DNA of 64,000 nt from NCBI GenBank assembly GCA_963701265.1, contig OY969581.1:496001-560000 (forward strand), in the 5' to 3' direction. Shown here piece by piece: positions 42,332 to 50,163 of this stretch. The notes below the pieces were generated by a model, which was given only the letters and a program-made list of their open reading frames with translations, searched no databases and was not told the DNA's origin. The DNA is from VRUE01 sp963701265 (GTDB taxonomy: Bacteria; Actinomycetota; Thermoleophilia; Solirubrobacterales; 70-9). Both the position numbers and the translations under genes were made by a program. Numbering within the stretch: the stretch's first letter is position 1; each line of letters opens with the position of its first letter.

Positions 42332-43524
42332 GAGTGGAGGCTCCTGATCTCTGCGAGTGCGCCGAGACCGAGCAGTCCGGCGGTGACGAGCAGGCCGAGA
42401 GCCACGCCCGGCAACCCACCGCCTCCTCCACCGGCGCTGAGCTGCCCCGTCCTGGCGCCCGGAGCATCCGGCTTCACAGCACCGACCGGCGTCGTAGTAC
42501 TCACAAGCTCGCCGACGACGGTCTCCCCGGCTCCGTGCCCCCGCTTCGTCTTGTGCAGTGGGGCGTCGGTGGTACCCCGGCGGACGCTCAACGCGGCCTT
42601 CGGCCGCGTGTCCGCCGGGGTACCACCGACGCCCCTCCCACCACCCGAACCAGGGGGCACGGCGCCGCGCGTGCCGGCGACGGCGCCGTGATCGGGCGCC
42701 GTCGCCTCATGACTGCGCCCACCCCCCTTGCGGTCCGGTCCGGAGAGCGGTGCCCCGACCTGGATTGTCACCACGGCCGAGGTCCCGGCTCTATCGCCCG
42801 GAGTCGTGACGCCGACCACCACGTCATAGCTGCCGCGCTTGGCGAAGCTGTGACGGGCGGTGGCGCCGGAAGCTGAGTCGCCATCGTCGAAGTACCAGGA
42901 GTATTCGAGCTGCTCGCCCGAGCCGGCGCGGTCGACGATCGCGCTGAAGGCGATTGCCTTCCCGACTTCGGTGCGATGGGTCGAGGCGCGCGCCCGCACG
43001 CGCAGGGGGGATCCCTTGTACAACGCCACCGTCACCCCTTGCGGTGCCTCAAACGAGTCGCTCGCGTTGAGGTCGTCCCCGCCGGTGCTCGGGCGGAGGA
43101 AGCCGGTGCCCGCGGCCGTCGCGTAGATCACCGCCGGGCCGTCGGCGAAGGCGCCGTCGTCGAGTGCCTGGTGGCGACTGAGCAGGACCGCGCCGCCGGC
43201 GGGACGCTGCACCTCCAGATAGGAGAAGCCGAAGGGGTCCGCACCGGCGGCTTCGAGGATCGCCGCCAGCGAGAAGCCGGTCACGGTGATGCTGCTCTCG
43301 CCCCCTTCGGCGCGCAGCGGGTAGCTGCGAGCGACGACGTCTTCCCTACCCACGAGCGCGACGAGGGAGAGCGTCTGCTGCCCGCCCCCCGGCGAGATCA
43401 CGGTGATCTGGGCATCGTCTGCGCGCACGCCGCCGGCGAACGCCAGGCTCAGCGCCAGGGCAAGCAGCCCGGCGAGGGCCGAGCGCCTCGCGCTCAGCCC
43501 GTCGTGAAGGAGATCGCGAAGCAT
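42328..43524 (-). CDS. Membrane-anchored PKD-domain protein of the haem operon
   Basis: 398 residues. Signal peptide ALAGLLALALSLAFAGGVRA. A first domain (about 38-150) with ITVISPGGGQQTLSLVALV and VTGFSLAAILEAAGADPF resembles the fold seen in molybdopterin-oxidoreductase-like binding domains, without catalytic residues. A PKD domain (about 175-255) has YSWYFDDGDSASGATARHSF. A Gly/Pro/Arg-rich linker follows, and a C-terminal helix (LPGVALGLLVTAGLLGLGAL) with the short tail EIRSLHS anchors it. The linker DNA contains a perfect 26-bp inverted repeat. The start overlaps the HtaA gene by 31 nt; no later start exists before the signal peptide. Confidence 0.72.
   Translation of the reverse strand: MLRDLLHDGLSARRSALAGLLALALSLAFAGGVRADDAQITVISPGGGQQTLSLVALVGREDVVARSYPLRAEGGESSITVTGFSLAAILEAAGADPFGFSYLEVQRPAGGAVLLSRHQALDDGAFADGPAVIYATAAGTGFLRPSTGGDDLNASDSFEAPQGVTVALYKGSPLRVRARASTHRTEVGKAIAFSAIVDRAGSGEQLEYSWYFDDGDSASGATARHSFAKRGSYDVVVGVTTPGDRAGTSAVVTIQVGAPLSGPDRKGGGRSHEATAPDHGAVAGTRGAVPPGSGGGRGVGGTPADTRPKAALSVRRGTTDAPLHKTKRGHGAGETVVGELVSTTTPVGAVKPDAPGARTGQLSAGGGGGGLPGVALGLLVTAGLLGLGALAEIRSLHS
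42560..42635. repeat. Perfect 26-bp inverted repeat inside a coding region
   Basis: Arms 42560-42585 and 42610-42635 are exact reverse complements; the 24-nt centre holds a nested 7-bp hairpin (42592-42598 with 42602-42608). The element is in frame within the linker of the PKD protein, where it encodes a Gly/Arg/Thr-rich stretch. It resembles protein-coding palindromic elements such as those of Rickettsia. Confidence 0.85.
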
Positions 43525-44678
43525 CCGAATCCGTCATTGGGTGGGCTGTAGATGCTGCCGAAGCTGCCGAACGCAGTGCGGCCCTCGGCGGTGATCGCAC
43601 TGCGTACCGGTGCCGAGTAGGTGAAGGTGCCGGGCGGGCTCTCGACCGGCGGCGCGCCGACCGCGAGGGAGAGGAAGGGCGAGCGGGGATCCGCGCCGTC
43701 GTTGTGGCCCAGCCGCAGGATTACCCGCGAGGCGGCCCCGTTGATCTCGATCTCCGGGTTGCGCATCGTCAGGTCGATGCCGCGCGAGGGGTAGCTGAAG
43801 CGGATCCCGCCGGACTGGTAGAGGGCGGTGGTGCCGGTTGGCGGGTCATACCAGCCGTTGGCGAAGGGGAAGGAGTAGGAGTAGACGAGCGTCGGCGCGG
43901 TTTCGGCGGGTCGGTCGGGGCAGGGATGGCTGCTCTCGGGGATCGCGGGCCGCGCCGTTGCGCCCTCGATCGCCTGCGGTGCGACCTCCGAGTTGGAGTA
44001 GCGGATCCAGGAGTCCCGAACGTGCCAGGTCAGCGTCGCGCCGCTGACGTCGATCGCGCTGGCGGGGCGGGCGAGCAGGGGCGGTTCGCTGCTCGGCGAG
44101 CCCCTTTCGTCGGCCCCGCTGCCGAGCGTCGCGGCGCTCGAGCGCAACGCGCCCAGCACTCCGCGGGGCAGCTGAGCGCCGAGTCGCCCGGCGATCACCC
44201 GGCGTGAGGCGCGGTTCCAGACCAGCTGCGCCTTGTGCACCTGCAGCGAGCTCTTCACGGGGTCGATCGCCAGGGTGCCCGGCTTCAGCTTGAGATCGAA
44301 GACCGCCCGCCGCTTGCCCGCCAGCTTGGCGCTGAGGAACGAGCGCTGGGGGGTGAGCTCGAGCTGGGGCGCCGCAAGCCTGACGACCCGCCGGGAACGT
44401 CCCGAGCCGCTGGCGATGCGAAGCGCACCGCTGTGCGAGAGCCGAGCGCCGGCGGTGTCGATCACCCCGCCGGAGATCTGCAGGCGGGTCTCCCGTCCGG
44501 TTGTGTCGGCGCCGCCGACACCGGCGAAGGCGATGCCCCGCTGGTCGAGTTGCTCGGCCTGGCCCTTGCCGAGGACCAGCGTCGTGTTACCGGTCGGCCC
44601 TGCCGCGCCCGCGGTTGCGGGCGCGGCGAGGGCAGACGCCAGCGCGAGCGCTACGAGGATCTTGCTCACGCTGCGCAT
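43494..44678 (-). CDS. HtaA-domain haem-binding protein (one domain)
   Basis: 394 residues. Signal peptide ILVALALASALAAPATAGA. A long beta-rich N-terminal half (about 30-190, with LVLGKGQAEQLDQRGIAF) leads to one HtaA domain (about 205-390): ATLTWHVRDSWIRY, FPFANGWYDPPTGTTAL, GGIRFSYPSRGIDLTMRNPEIEI is the visible core. HtaA proteins capture haem or haemoglobin at the actinobacterial surface. There is no C-terminal anchor, so it is probably secreted or held by partners. It is the second gene after the two-domain HtaA, three nt downstream. Confidence 0.82.
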   Translation of the reverse strand: MRSVSKILVALALASALAAPATAGAAGPTGNTTLVLGKGQAEQLDQRGIAFAGVGGADTTGRETRLQISGGVIDTAGARLSHSGALRIASGSGRSRRVVRLAAPQLELTPQRSFLSAKLAGKRRAVFDLKLKPGTLAIDPVKSSLQVHKAQLVWNRASRRVIAGRLGAQLPRGVLGALRSSAATLGSGADERGSPSSEPPLLARPASAIDVSGATLTWHVRDSWIRYSNSEVAPQAIEGATARPAIPESSHPCPDRPAETAPTLVYSYSFPFANGWYDPPTGTTALYQSGGIRFSYPSRGIDLTMRNPEIEINGAASRVILRLGHNDGADPRSPFLSLAVGAPPVESPPGTFTYSAPVRSAITAEGRTAFGSFGSIYSPPNDGFGCFAISFTTG

Positions 44679-44681
44679 CGG

Positions 44682-46664
44682 CTAGGGGATCGGCTCCGGG
44701 TGGACGATCGAGACGCTGAGCTTGTTCAGCGCGGTGCCCACCGTTTTGTAGGAGCCGCCCAGCAGGTTGAGGGCGCTGGTGCCACCGGCGGCCAGCTTCA
44801 CCGAGCTGTTCGCCGAGTCGGTGTCGTCGTCACCGCCACCTGGTGCGTTGTCGGTGCCGAGATCCGGGAACGTCCAGGTGATCGTCTCCTCACCAGAACC
44901 GGGCCCGGCGGTAGTCGTCTTTTCGACGCCGCCGGTTGCGACATCGACGAGATCGACGCGGCCACTCGTCCAGGAGCTGCCGAGGCGAGTCGCGACGTTC
45001 ATCGCTATCCGCGATTTGGCGCCGTCGATGACCACGGTCGGGTTGGAGAGCACGGTGCCGAAGCCGTGGGCCGTGTTGCAGAGGCCGACGCTGCCGCCGC
45101 CGTGCAGGACGAGTCTGCCGGGGGTGCCGGACTCGTACGTGCCCGAGCTGCTGGGCCAGGTGAAGAACTTCCCGGCCCCTTCCATACTGGTCGGATCGCT
45201 GCGCGTGGCTCCGCCGGAGAGGTTGAAAACGCCGTTTTCGTTCACCGTTTTGCGCAGGCTGTTGCGCACGCCCCAGTTGATTGCGCCGGTGGTGACCGGC
45301 TCGGGCGCGGTCAGAGCCGGCAGCGCGGCCAGCGCAGCGGGAGCTGCCGGCCAACTCGAGGCGGTCGCCGGAATGCCCAGCGTGCAGCCGGCGCCGAACG
45401 GCCAGGCGACGGCTGTGTCCGTCTTCAGCTCGAGGGTCAGCGCATCGAGCGAATCGCCCTCTTCGTATTCACAGGGACCCGGATTCATCGGGTTGCAGAG
45501 GTCGAGCGCTTCCTCACCGGCCTCGGTGAGGCTCGTCGGCAGTCCCGACCAGGTCACCGTCTTGGCGTCTTCGTTGTAGAAGGGGCTGGCGGCGTCGGTG
45601 TCCAGCGTCGCCAGATCGACCCGCTGGGTCGGCGTCCAGACCCCGCTGACGTTCGTATCGACGTCGACCGTGAGGCGCGAGTCCTCGCCGTCGATCGTCA
45701 CCGTCGGGTTGGAGAGCACGATGCGGAAGCCGTGCGGTGCGTTGCAGAGCACCACCTCGCCGGCCCCGTCGACGATCGCCTGGTCGTCGCTGCTGTCGCC
45801 CGGATCGTTGACCACGTAGTTGCCACCGTCGGCAGGGAAGCGGAAGCTCCCCGTCTGCGGCGCGGGCAGCGGCGGGTTGAGAACTTCGGCCGGCGCGATC
45901 GGCACCAGCGCCCCGCCTGAGAAGAAGACGTAGCTGCGGAAGCTGCTCTTGAAGCCCCAGTCGATCTTGCCACTGCTGAGGTTGACCGGGCTGGTCAGGT
46001 TGGGCGAGGGCGCCGCAGCGGCAGCCGAGCCTGCGATTTTCTCCGTGACGCTCAGCGCGCACTGCGACGCGTAGGGGTCGACGATCCCTTCGGGAGCGGC
46101 TTTTTTCTGCTCCTCCGGCTGGCCTTTGGGCTCGTCGGCGACGGGCAGCGCGGCCGCGAAGCCGAGCGTCCCGACGCGTCCGGCGGCCAGCGAGTCGAGG
46201 CCGAGGCGCTGAGCGAGCTCGTCGGCGCCTTTGCCGGTCAGCGAGAGCGGCGCCTTGCCCAGCGTCGCCGAGGACTTGCCGATCTCGGCCTTCCCCTGCG
46301 CGCGGAAGACGATCAGGCGGCGTTTGCCCAGCTTGGCGCTGACCGCGGTCTGATCGCCGGCGCTCTGCACGATCAGCTCGCGCAGCGTGGCACTCCTTTT
46401 GCCGTTGGCCAGCTTCAGCTTGCCGCTCGTGTGCAGCGTCGCCGCGGCGAGCAGCTCGAGGTCGGTGACCGGCAGGGCCGCGTTCTGCGCTTTGCCCTGC
46501 TTGCCGGCGAGGCCGCTGTTTGCCTTGAGCGTCAGCGTCACCTCACCGCTGGCGGGAGCCGCCTGCGCCGTGCCGGTGGTGAGCAGGGCGACCAGCATGA
46601 TCGCCGCGGCGAAGGCGATCAGCGCCCTGCCTGCCCACTCGAAGTTCAAATCTTCGGAACTCAT
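44682..46664 (-). CDS. htaA: HtaA-domain haem-binding protein (two domains)
   Basis: 660 residues from ATG 46664, preceded by AGGAGG; ATG/GTG codons 13 residues further up lack a site. Signal anchor ALIAFAAAIMLVALLTTGTAQA. Two HtaA domains: SGKIDWGFKSSFRSYVFF near 230-400 and TGAINWGVRNSLRKTVN near 455-650. Each is followed by a GFxxVLSNPTVxIDG-type strand (APHGFRIVLSNPTVTIDG and AHGFGTVLSNPTVVIDG). It probably passes haem to hmuTUV. A DtxR/IdeR-type box lies 67 nt upstream. Confidence 0.85.
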   Translation of the reverse strand: MSSEDLNFEWAGRALIAFAAAIMLVALLTTGTAQAAPASGEVTLTLKANSGLAGKQGKAQNAALPVTDLELLAAATLHTSGKLKLANGKRSATLRELIVQSAGDQTAVSAKLGKRRLIVFRAQGKAEIGKSSATLGKAPLSLTGKGADELAQRLGLDSLAAGRVGTLGFAAALPVADEPKGQPEEQKKAAPEGIVDPYASQCALSVTEKIAGSAAAAAPSPNLTSPVNLSSGKIDWGFKSSFRSYVFFSGGALVPIAPAEVLNPPLPAPQTGSFRFPADGGNYVVNDPGDSSDDQAIVDGAGEVVLCNAPHGFRIVLSNPTVTIDGEDSRLTVDVDTNVSGVWTPTQRVDLATLDTDAASPFYNEDAKTVTWSGLPTSLTEAGEEALDLCNPMNPGPCEYEEGDSLDALTLELKTDTAVAWPFGAGCTLGIPATASSWPAAPAALAALPALTAPEPVTTGAINWGVRNSLRKTVNENGVFNLSGGATRSDPTSMEGAGKFFTWPSSSGTYESGTPGRLVLHGGGSVGLCNTAHGFGTVLSNPTVVIDGAKSRIAMNVATRLGSSWTSGRVDLVDVATGGVEKTTTAGPGSGEETITWTFPDLGTDNAPGGGDDDTDSANSSVKLAAGGTSALNLLGGSYKTVGTALNKLSVSIVHPEPIP

Positions 46665-46730
46665 CACTGAAGGAGCCTCCTTGTGCTCTGCGCGCACCGG
46701 CACGTGCGACGTTCTCGTTTTCTCCCAAAG

Positions 46731-46744
46731 TTAGGGAGACCTAA
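46731..46744. promoter_or_regulatory. DtxR/IdeR-type iron box before htaA
   Basis: TTAGGGAGACCTAA: perfect TTAGG/CCTAA arms around GAGA, the core of the actinobacterial iron box. It lies between the hmuV stop and the htaA start, so it controls the HtaA-ExbB-like operon separately from hmuTUV. Confidence 0.7.
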
Positions 46745-46769
46745 TAAATCCACACTAACATCGTCGGAA

Positions 46770-47597
46770 TTAGCCTGCGGTCCGCTCTTCGCTCAGCGAT
46801 GCGGTCCAGGCAACGTGAAGAGCGGTACGCCCTTCGTGCTCGGTGAGGCGGGCGTCGGCGCCCCAGGTCGCGGCCAGCCGCTCGGCACCGAGCACCTCGG
46901 TCGGTCTGCCGGCGGCGATCGTGCGCCCCTCGGAGACGACGACCGCGGTGTCGGCGACCGCGGCGGCGAGGGCGAGGTCGTGGACGACCAGCAGCACCGT
47001 GAGGCCATCGGCGACGAGGTCGCGGAGCAGCGAGGCGACCCCGATCGTGGCCCCGAGGTCGAGCTGCGAGGTTGGCTCGTCGGCGATCAGCACCGGTGCC
47101 TCCTGGGCCAGCCCGATCGCGATCTGCACCCGCTGCAGCTCGCCGCCGGAAAGGGTCGTCAGCGGTCGATCGGCGAAGCGGGTGACCCGGGCACGTTCCA
47201 GCGCCCGCTCGATTCCACCGAGGTCCTCGGCGCTGAGGCGCCGCAGTGGTCGCAGGTGGGAGGAGCGGCCGATCGTCACCGCTTCGCGAACGCTGACGCC
47301 CGCCGGCACCGGCATCCGCTGGGGGACGAAGGCGCGGGCGCGGGCCAGCTCGCGGCCGCGCATCGTGCTGATCTCGCGCCCCGACCAGTGCACGTCGCCG
47401 GCGGACATCGACTGCAGGCCGGAGACGGCGCGCACCAGGGTCGACTTGCCGGCGCCGTTGGGGCCGACGATTGCGACGAGCCGCCCTCGCTCGAGTGTCA
47501 GGTCAGCGCCGCGCAGGATCGGCGTGCCGCCGACCTCGACCTCGACGCCGTGCGCCTCCAGCAGCGCCTCCCCGGGACTGGCGACCGGCTCCATCAC
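46770..47597 (-). CDS. hmuV: Haem/iron ABC transporter ATP-binding protein
   Basis: 275 residues. Walker A GPNGAGKSTL, signature LSGGELQRVQIA, Walker B PVLIADEPTSQLD and the H-loop VVHDLALAAAV. This is the FecE/HmuV class of importer ATPase. The ATGA overlaps the permease stop, and it follows hmuT-hmuU in order. Confidence 0.92.
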   Translation of the reverse strand: MMEPVASPGEALLEAHGVEVEVGGTPILRGADLTLERGRLVAIVGPNGAGKSTLVRAVSGLQSMSAGDVHWSGREISTMRGRELARARAFVPQRMPVPAGVSVREAVTIGRSSHLRPLRRLSAEDLGGIERALERARVTRFADRPLTTLSGGELQRVQIAIGLAQEAPVLIADEPTSQLDLGATIGVASLLRDLVADGLTVLLVVHDLALAAAVADTAVVVSEGRTIAAGRPTEVLGAERLAATWGADARLTEHEGRTALHVAWTASLSEERTAG

Positions 47598-48577
47598 ACC
47601 GCCTTGCGCAGCAGCCAGAGGAAGAGGGGCACGCCGAGCACGACCATGAAGGGCCCGACCGGCATCTCGATCGGCGCCCGCAGGGTGCGGGCGAGGGTGT
47701 CGCCAGCGGCGAGCAGGGTGGCGCCGCCGAGCGCCGAGGCCGGCACGACGAAGGTGTTGCTTGAGGTGCCACCGGCCATCCGCACGACGTGGGGGACGAC
47801 CAGGCCGAGGAAGCCGAGCAGGCCGGCGATCGCGGCCGAGGCCGCGGCCAGCAGCGCCGCCGCGACCGCCGCGCCGAGCCGGATCAGGTGCGGGCGTGAG
47901 CCGAGCGAGGCGGCGATGTCGTCGCCGAGTGCCAGCCGGTCGAGCGGGCGGATCAGGAAGGCGGCGCAGATGAAGCCGACCGCGAAGTAGGGCCAGATCG
48001 TCTCCAGCTCGTCCCAGCCGCTCGAGGTGAGGCCACCGGCGATGAAGAAGATCGCCGACGGCGCCCGCTCGGGATAGGCGGCCAGCAGCCCGGTGGTGGC
48101 GGCGGTGAAGAGCGAGAGGATCGCGATCCCGGCGAGGATCACCTTGCCGGTCGAGCCGCGGTTGGCGCCCGACCAGGCGATCGCGAAGACCAGCGCCGCC
48201 GCCAGCAGGCCGAAGGCGAGCGCCCCGACCGGCAGCAGCGCGATCGAGCCGGGGAAGAGGATGATGATCAGGATCGCGCCGAAGCCGGCCCCGCCGGTGA
48301 CGCCGATCACGTCGGGCGAGGCGAGCGGGTTGGCCAGCGCCCCCTGCAGGATCGCGCCGGCGATGCCGAGCGCGGCGCCGACGATCAGCGCCTCGACCGT
48401 GCGCGGCAGCCGCAGCGTCTCGACGATCTGCTGCTGCGGCCCGCCGGTCCCCTTGCCGAGGATGATGTCGATCACTTCGGCAAAGGGGACCTTGACCGCT
48501 CCCAGCGCCAGCGAGGTGACGACCGCGACGGCGAGCGCAGCGAGCAGGCCCGCGTAGACGAGGGTGCGGCGGGCCAA
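47594..48577 (-). CDS. hmuU: Haem/iron ABC transporter permease (FecCD family)
   Basis: 327 residues and about ten helices. Typical FecCD segments: LRLPRTVEALIVGAALGIAG, GANRGSTGKVILAGIAI, then GFLGLVVPHVVRM for ATPase coupling and GDTLARTLRAPIEMPVG near the end. It forms the membrane channel with HmuV. Six nt separate it from hmuT. Confidence 0.92.
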   Translation of the reverse strand: MARRTLVYAGLLAALAVAVVTSLALGAVKVPFAEVIDIILGKGTGGPQQQIVETLRLPRTVEALIVGAALGIAGAILQGALANPLASPDVIGVTGGAGFGAILIIILFPGSIALLPVGALAFGLLAAALVFAIAWSGANRGSTGKVILAGIAILSLFTAATTGLLAAYPERAPSAIFFIAGGLTSSGWDELETIWPYFAVGFICAAFLIRPLDRLALGDDIAASLGSRPHLIRLGAAVAAALLAAASAAIAGLLGFLGLVVPHVVRMAGGTSSNTFVVPASALGGATLLAAGDTLARTLRAPIEMPVGPFMVVLGVPLFLWLLRKAV

Positions 48578-48583
48578 GGCGAG

Positions 48584-49444
48584 TCAGTTCTCGAGATAGA
48601 CGCGGCGGACCTGGCGGATCGTCCGGGCGACGTCGGTGCCGGCCTGCAGCAGCGAGTTGTCAACCGATATGTAGATGCGACCGTTGCGCACGGCCGAGGT
48701 GGTCGACCAGGCCGGGTTGTTGCGCAGGTATTCGGTCAGGCTGGGGATGTCCTCCTCGTTGGCGTGGGGGACGGCGATGATCACGTCAGGGTCTTCGGCG
48801 ACCACGACTTCGTCGGAGATCCGCTCGAAGCCGGAGCTCGATTTGACCCCGCCGGTGAGCAGCTGCCCACCCGCCTTGGTGACGAGGTCGCCACCCCAGC
48901 TGTTGGGCAGGAAGACGAACGGGGTGCGGCCGACGCCGAGGATCAGCATCACCGTGGGGTGCTCTTTGATCTCCCGCTGCGCTTGGGCGACGCTTTTCTT
49001 CATCGAGGCGACCAGGGCCTTGGCCTGCTCGCGCCGGCCGACGATCGCGCCGAGCACGAGCGTCTGGGCGAAGGCCCCGTTGAGCCGGAAGGGCTCCTGG
49101 ATCAATACGCGGATGCCGAGGTCACCCATCGACTCGTTGCCCTTGGCCCAGGTGCGGGAGGAGAAGACGAGGTCGGGGTCGAGCGAGGCGAGCTGCTCGA
49201 GGTTGGGGCCATTGGGGTGCGAGAGCGGCAGCACCGGCACGCCCTTCAGCTTCGGCGAGAGCCGCTCGTTGCCGCCCAGGGTCTGGCCGACGCCGACCGG
49301 CGTCACGCCGAGCTTGACCAGGGTGTTGGCGGCGAAGGGGGTGAGGGCGACGATCCGCTTCGGCGGCGAGCTCTTCGCCGCCGCGGCGCTCGCCGGAAGA
49401 CAGAGGGCGAGCGCCAGCAGCGCTGCCAGCAGGCCTCGCCTCAC
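48584..49444 (-). CDS. hmuT: Haem/iron ABC transporter substrate-binding protein
   Basis: 286 residues. Signal peptide GLLAALLALALCLPASAAA; then RIVALTPFAANTLVKLGV, NLEQLASLDPDLVF and ILGVGRTPFVFLPNSWGGDL, the class III (FecB/BtuF) binding fold with one long backbone helix. There is no lipobox, so it is either retained by an uncleaved signal or free. It overlaps the haem-oxygenase gene by 4 nt. Confidence 0.88.
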   Translation of the reverse strand: MRRGLLAALLALALCLPASAAAAKSSPPKRIVALTPFAANTLVKLGVTPVGVGQTLGGNERLSPKLKGVPVLPLSHPNGPNLEQLASLDPDLVFSSRTWAKGNESMGDLGIRVLIQEPFRLNGAFAQTLVLGAIVGRREQAKALVASMKKSVAQAQREIKEHPTVMLILGVGRTPFVFLPNSWGGDLVTKAGGQLLTGGVKSSSGFERISDEVVVAEDPDVIIAVPHANEEDIPSLTEYLRNNPAWSTTSAVRNGRIYISVDNSLLQAGTDVARTIRQVRRVYLEN

Positions 49445-49746
49445 GCAGGCACCTTGGCGTCGATCACCGTGTAGTTGCGCACTTCGCTGCCGTGGGCCAG
49501 CTCGCCGTCGGCGTGGCGATGGCTCATCTTGAAGAGGTCGCTGTTGACCCAGGCCTTGAAGGCCTCGTCGCTCTCCCAGCGGCTCAGCACCACGTACTCG
49601 CCCACGCCCTCACCCTCACGTCGCAGCAGCTCGAAGCCGACGAAGCCTTCAGCCTTGTGGACGTGGCTCTCACGCTCGAGGAAGGCACGCTCGAACGCCT
49701 CCCGACGCCCCTCGTGCACCTGCACCACATTCATCACGGTTACCAA
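49441..49746 (-). CDS. IsdG/MhuD-like haem-degrading monooxygenase
   Basis: 101 residues, antibiotic-biosynthesis-monooxygenase fold. Haem-degradation residues of the family are placed as expected: Asn6 (VMNVV), Trp66 (AFKAWVNS) and His76/His78 (KMSHRHAD). It would open imported haem to release iron. First gene of the operon with hmuTUV; two tandem iron boxes lie 64-91 nt upstream of its ATG. Confidence 0.87.
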   Translation of the reverse strand: MVTVMNVVQVHEGRREAFERAFLERESHVHKAEGFVGFELLRREGEGVGEYVVLSRWESDEAFKAWVNSDLFKMSHRHADGELAHGSEVRNYTVIDAKVPA

Positions 49747-49809
49747 GGCCCCGCTCCTTTCGCGGGTGCCCGGCGTGACTTCTTCCGTCCGACCTTAAGG
49801 GCACCCTAA

Positions 49810-49837
49810 TTAGGTTTCCCTAATTAGGCTAGCCTAA
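49810..49837. promoter_or_regulatory. Two tandem DtxR/IdeR-type iron boxes before the haem import operon
   Basis: TTAGGTTTCCCTAA (49810-49823) followed directly by the perfect palindrome TTAGGCTAGCCTAA (49824-49837). Tandem boxes give tight iron repression. They lie upstream of the haem-oxygenase/hmuTUV operon, just beyond the stop of the DUF2470 gene. Confidence 0.8.
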
Positions 49838-49843
49838 GATCGG

Positions 49844-50143
49844 CTACGCGGCTTGCTGCCCCAGAATCTCCCGAGCGCGGTGAGCGAGCTTCACGGTTGC
49901 TTTGCGCAGCCCCGCCGGCTCCTCGATCGGCTCGTCGTAGTCGACCCGCACCGGTCGCTCGTCGCCGTTCACCTGGGCCACCAGATCAAGCCCGGTCATG
50001 TCGGCATCGAGGCAGTGGGCCGCGGTTGCGTCGGGGCAGTCTCCGAGCGCGCGTGCCATCTCCAGCAGCGCGTCGGCGTGGTCTTCGTTGAGGTGGGCGA
50101 TGGCGCCGGCAGCGCCTTCGCTCACGGGGTCGTTTGGCTTCAT
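49844..50143 (-). CDS. DUF2470 domain protein, haem-utilisation associated
   Basis: 99 residues, one DUF2470 domain (AGAIAHLNEDHADALLEMARAL then DADMTGLDL and VRVDYDEPIEEPAGLRKATV). DUF2470 occurs as the C-terminal part of HugZ-like haem-utilisation proteins and as separate small proteins. The ATG (50143) is directly against an iron-box palindrome, so its mRNA is probably leaderless or nearly so. Confidence 0.85.
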   Translation of the reverse strand: MKPNDPVSEGAAGAIAHLNEDHADALLEMARALGDCPDATAAHCLDADMTGLDLVAQVNGDERPVRVDYDEPIEEPAGLRKATVKLAHRAREILGQQAA

Positions 50144-50163
50144 AGTTAGGGAACCCTAACTAT
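50142..50163. promoter_or_regulatory. Iron-box palindrome abutting the DUF2470 start
   Basis: A 22-nt palindrome with 10-nt arms ATAGTTAGGG and CCCTAACTAT around AA. It touches the ATG of the DUF2470 gene and overlaps the stop codon of the upstream PHP gene (50160-50162). Confidence 0.7.
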
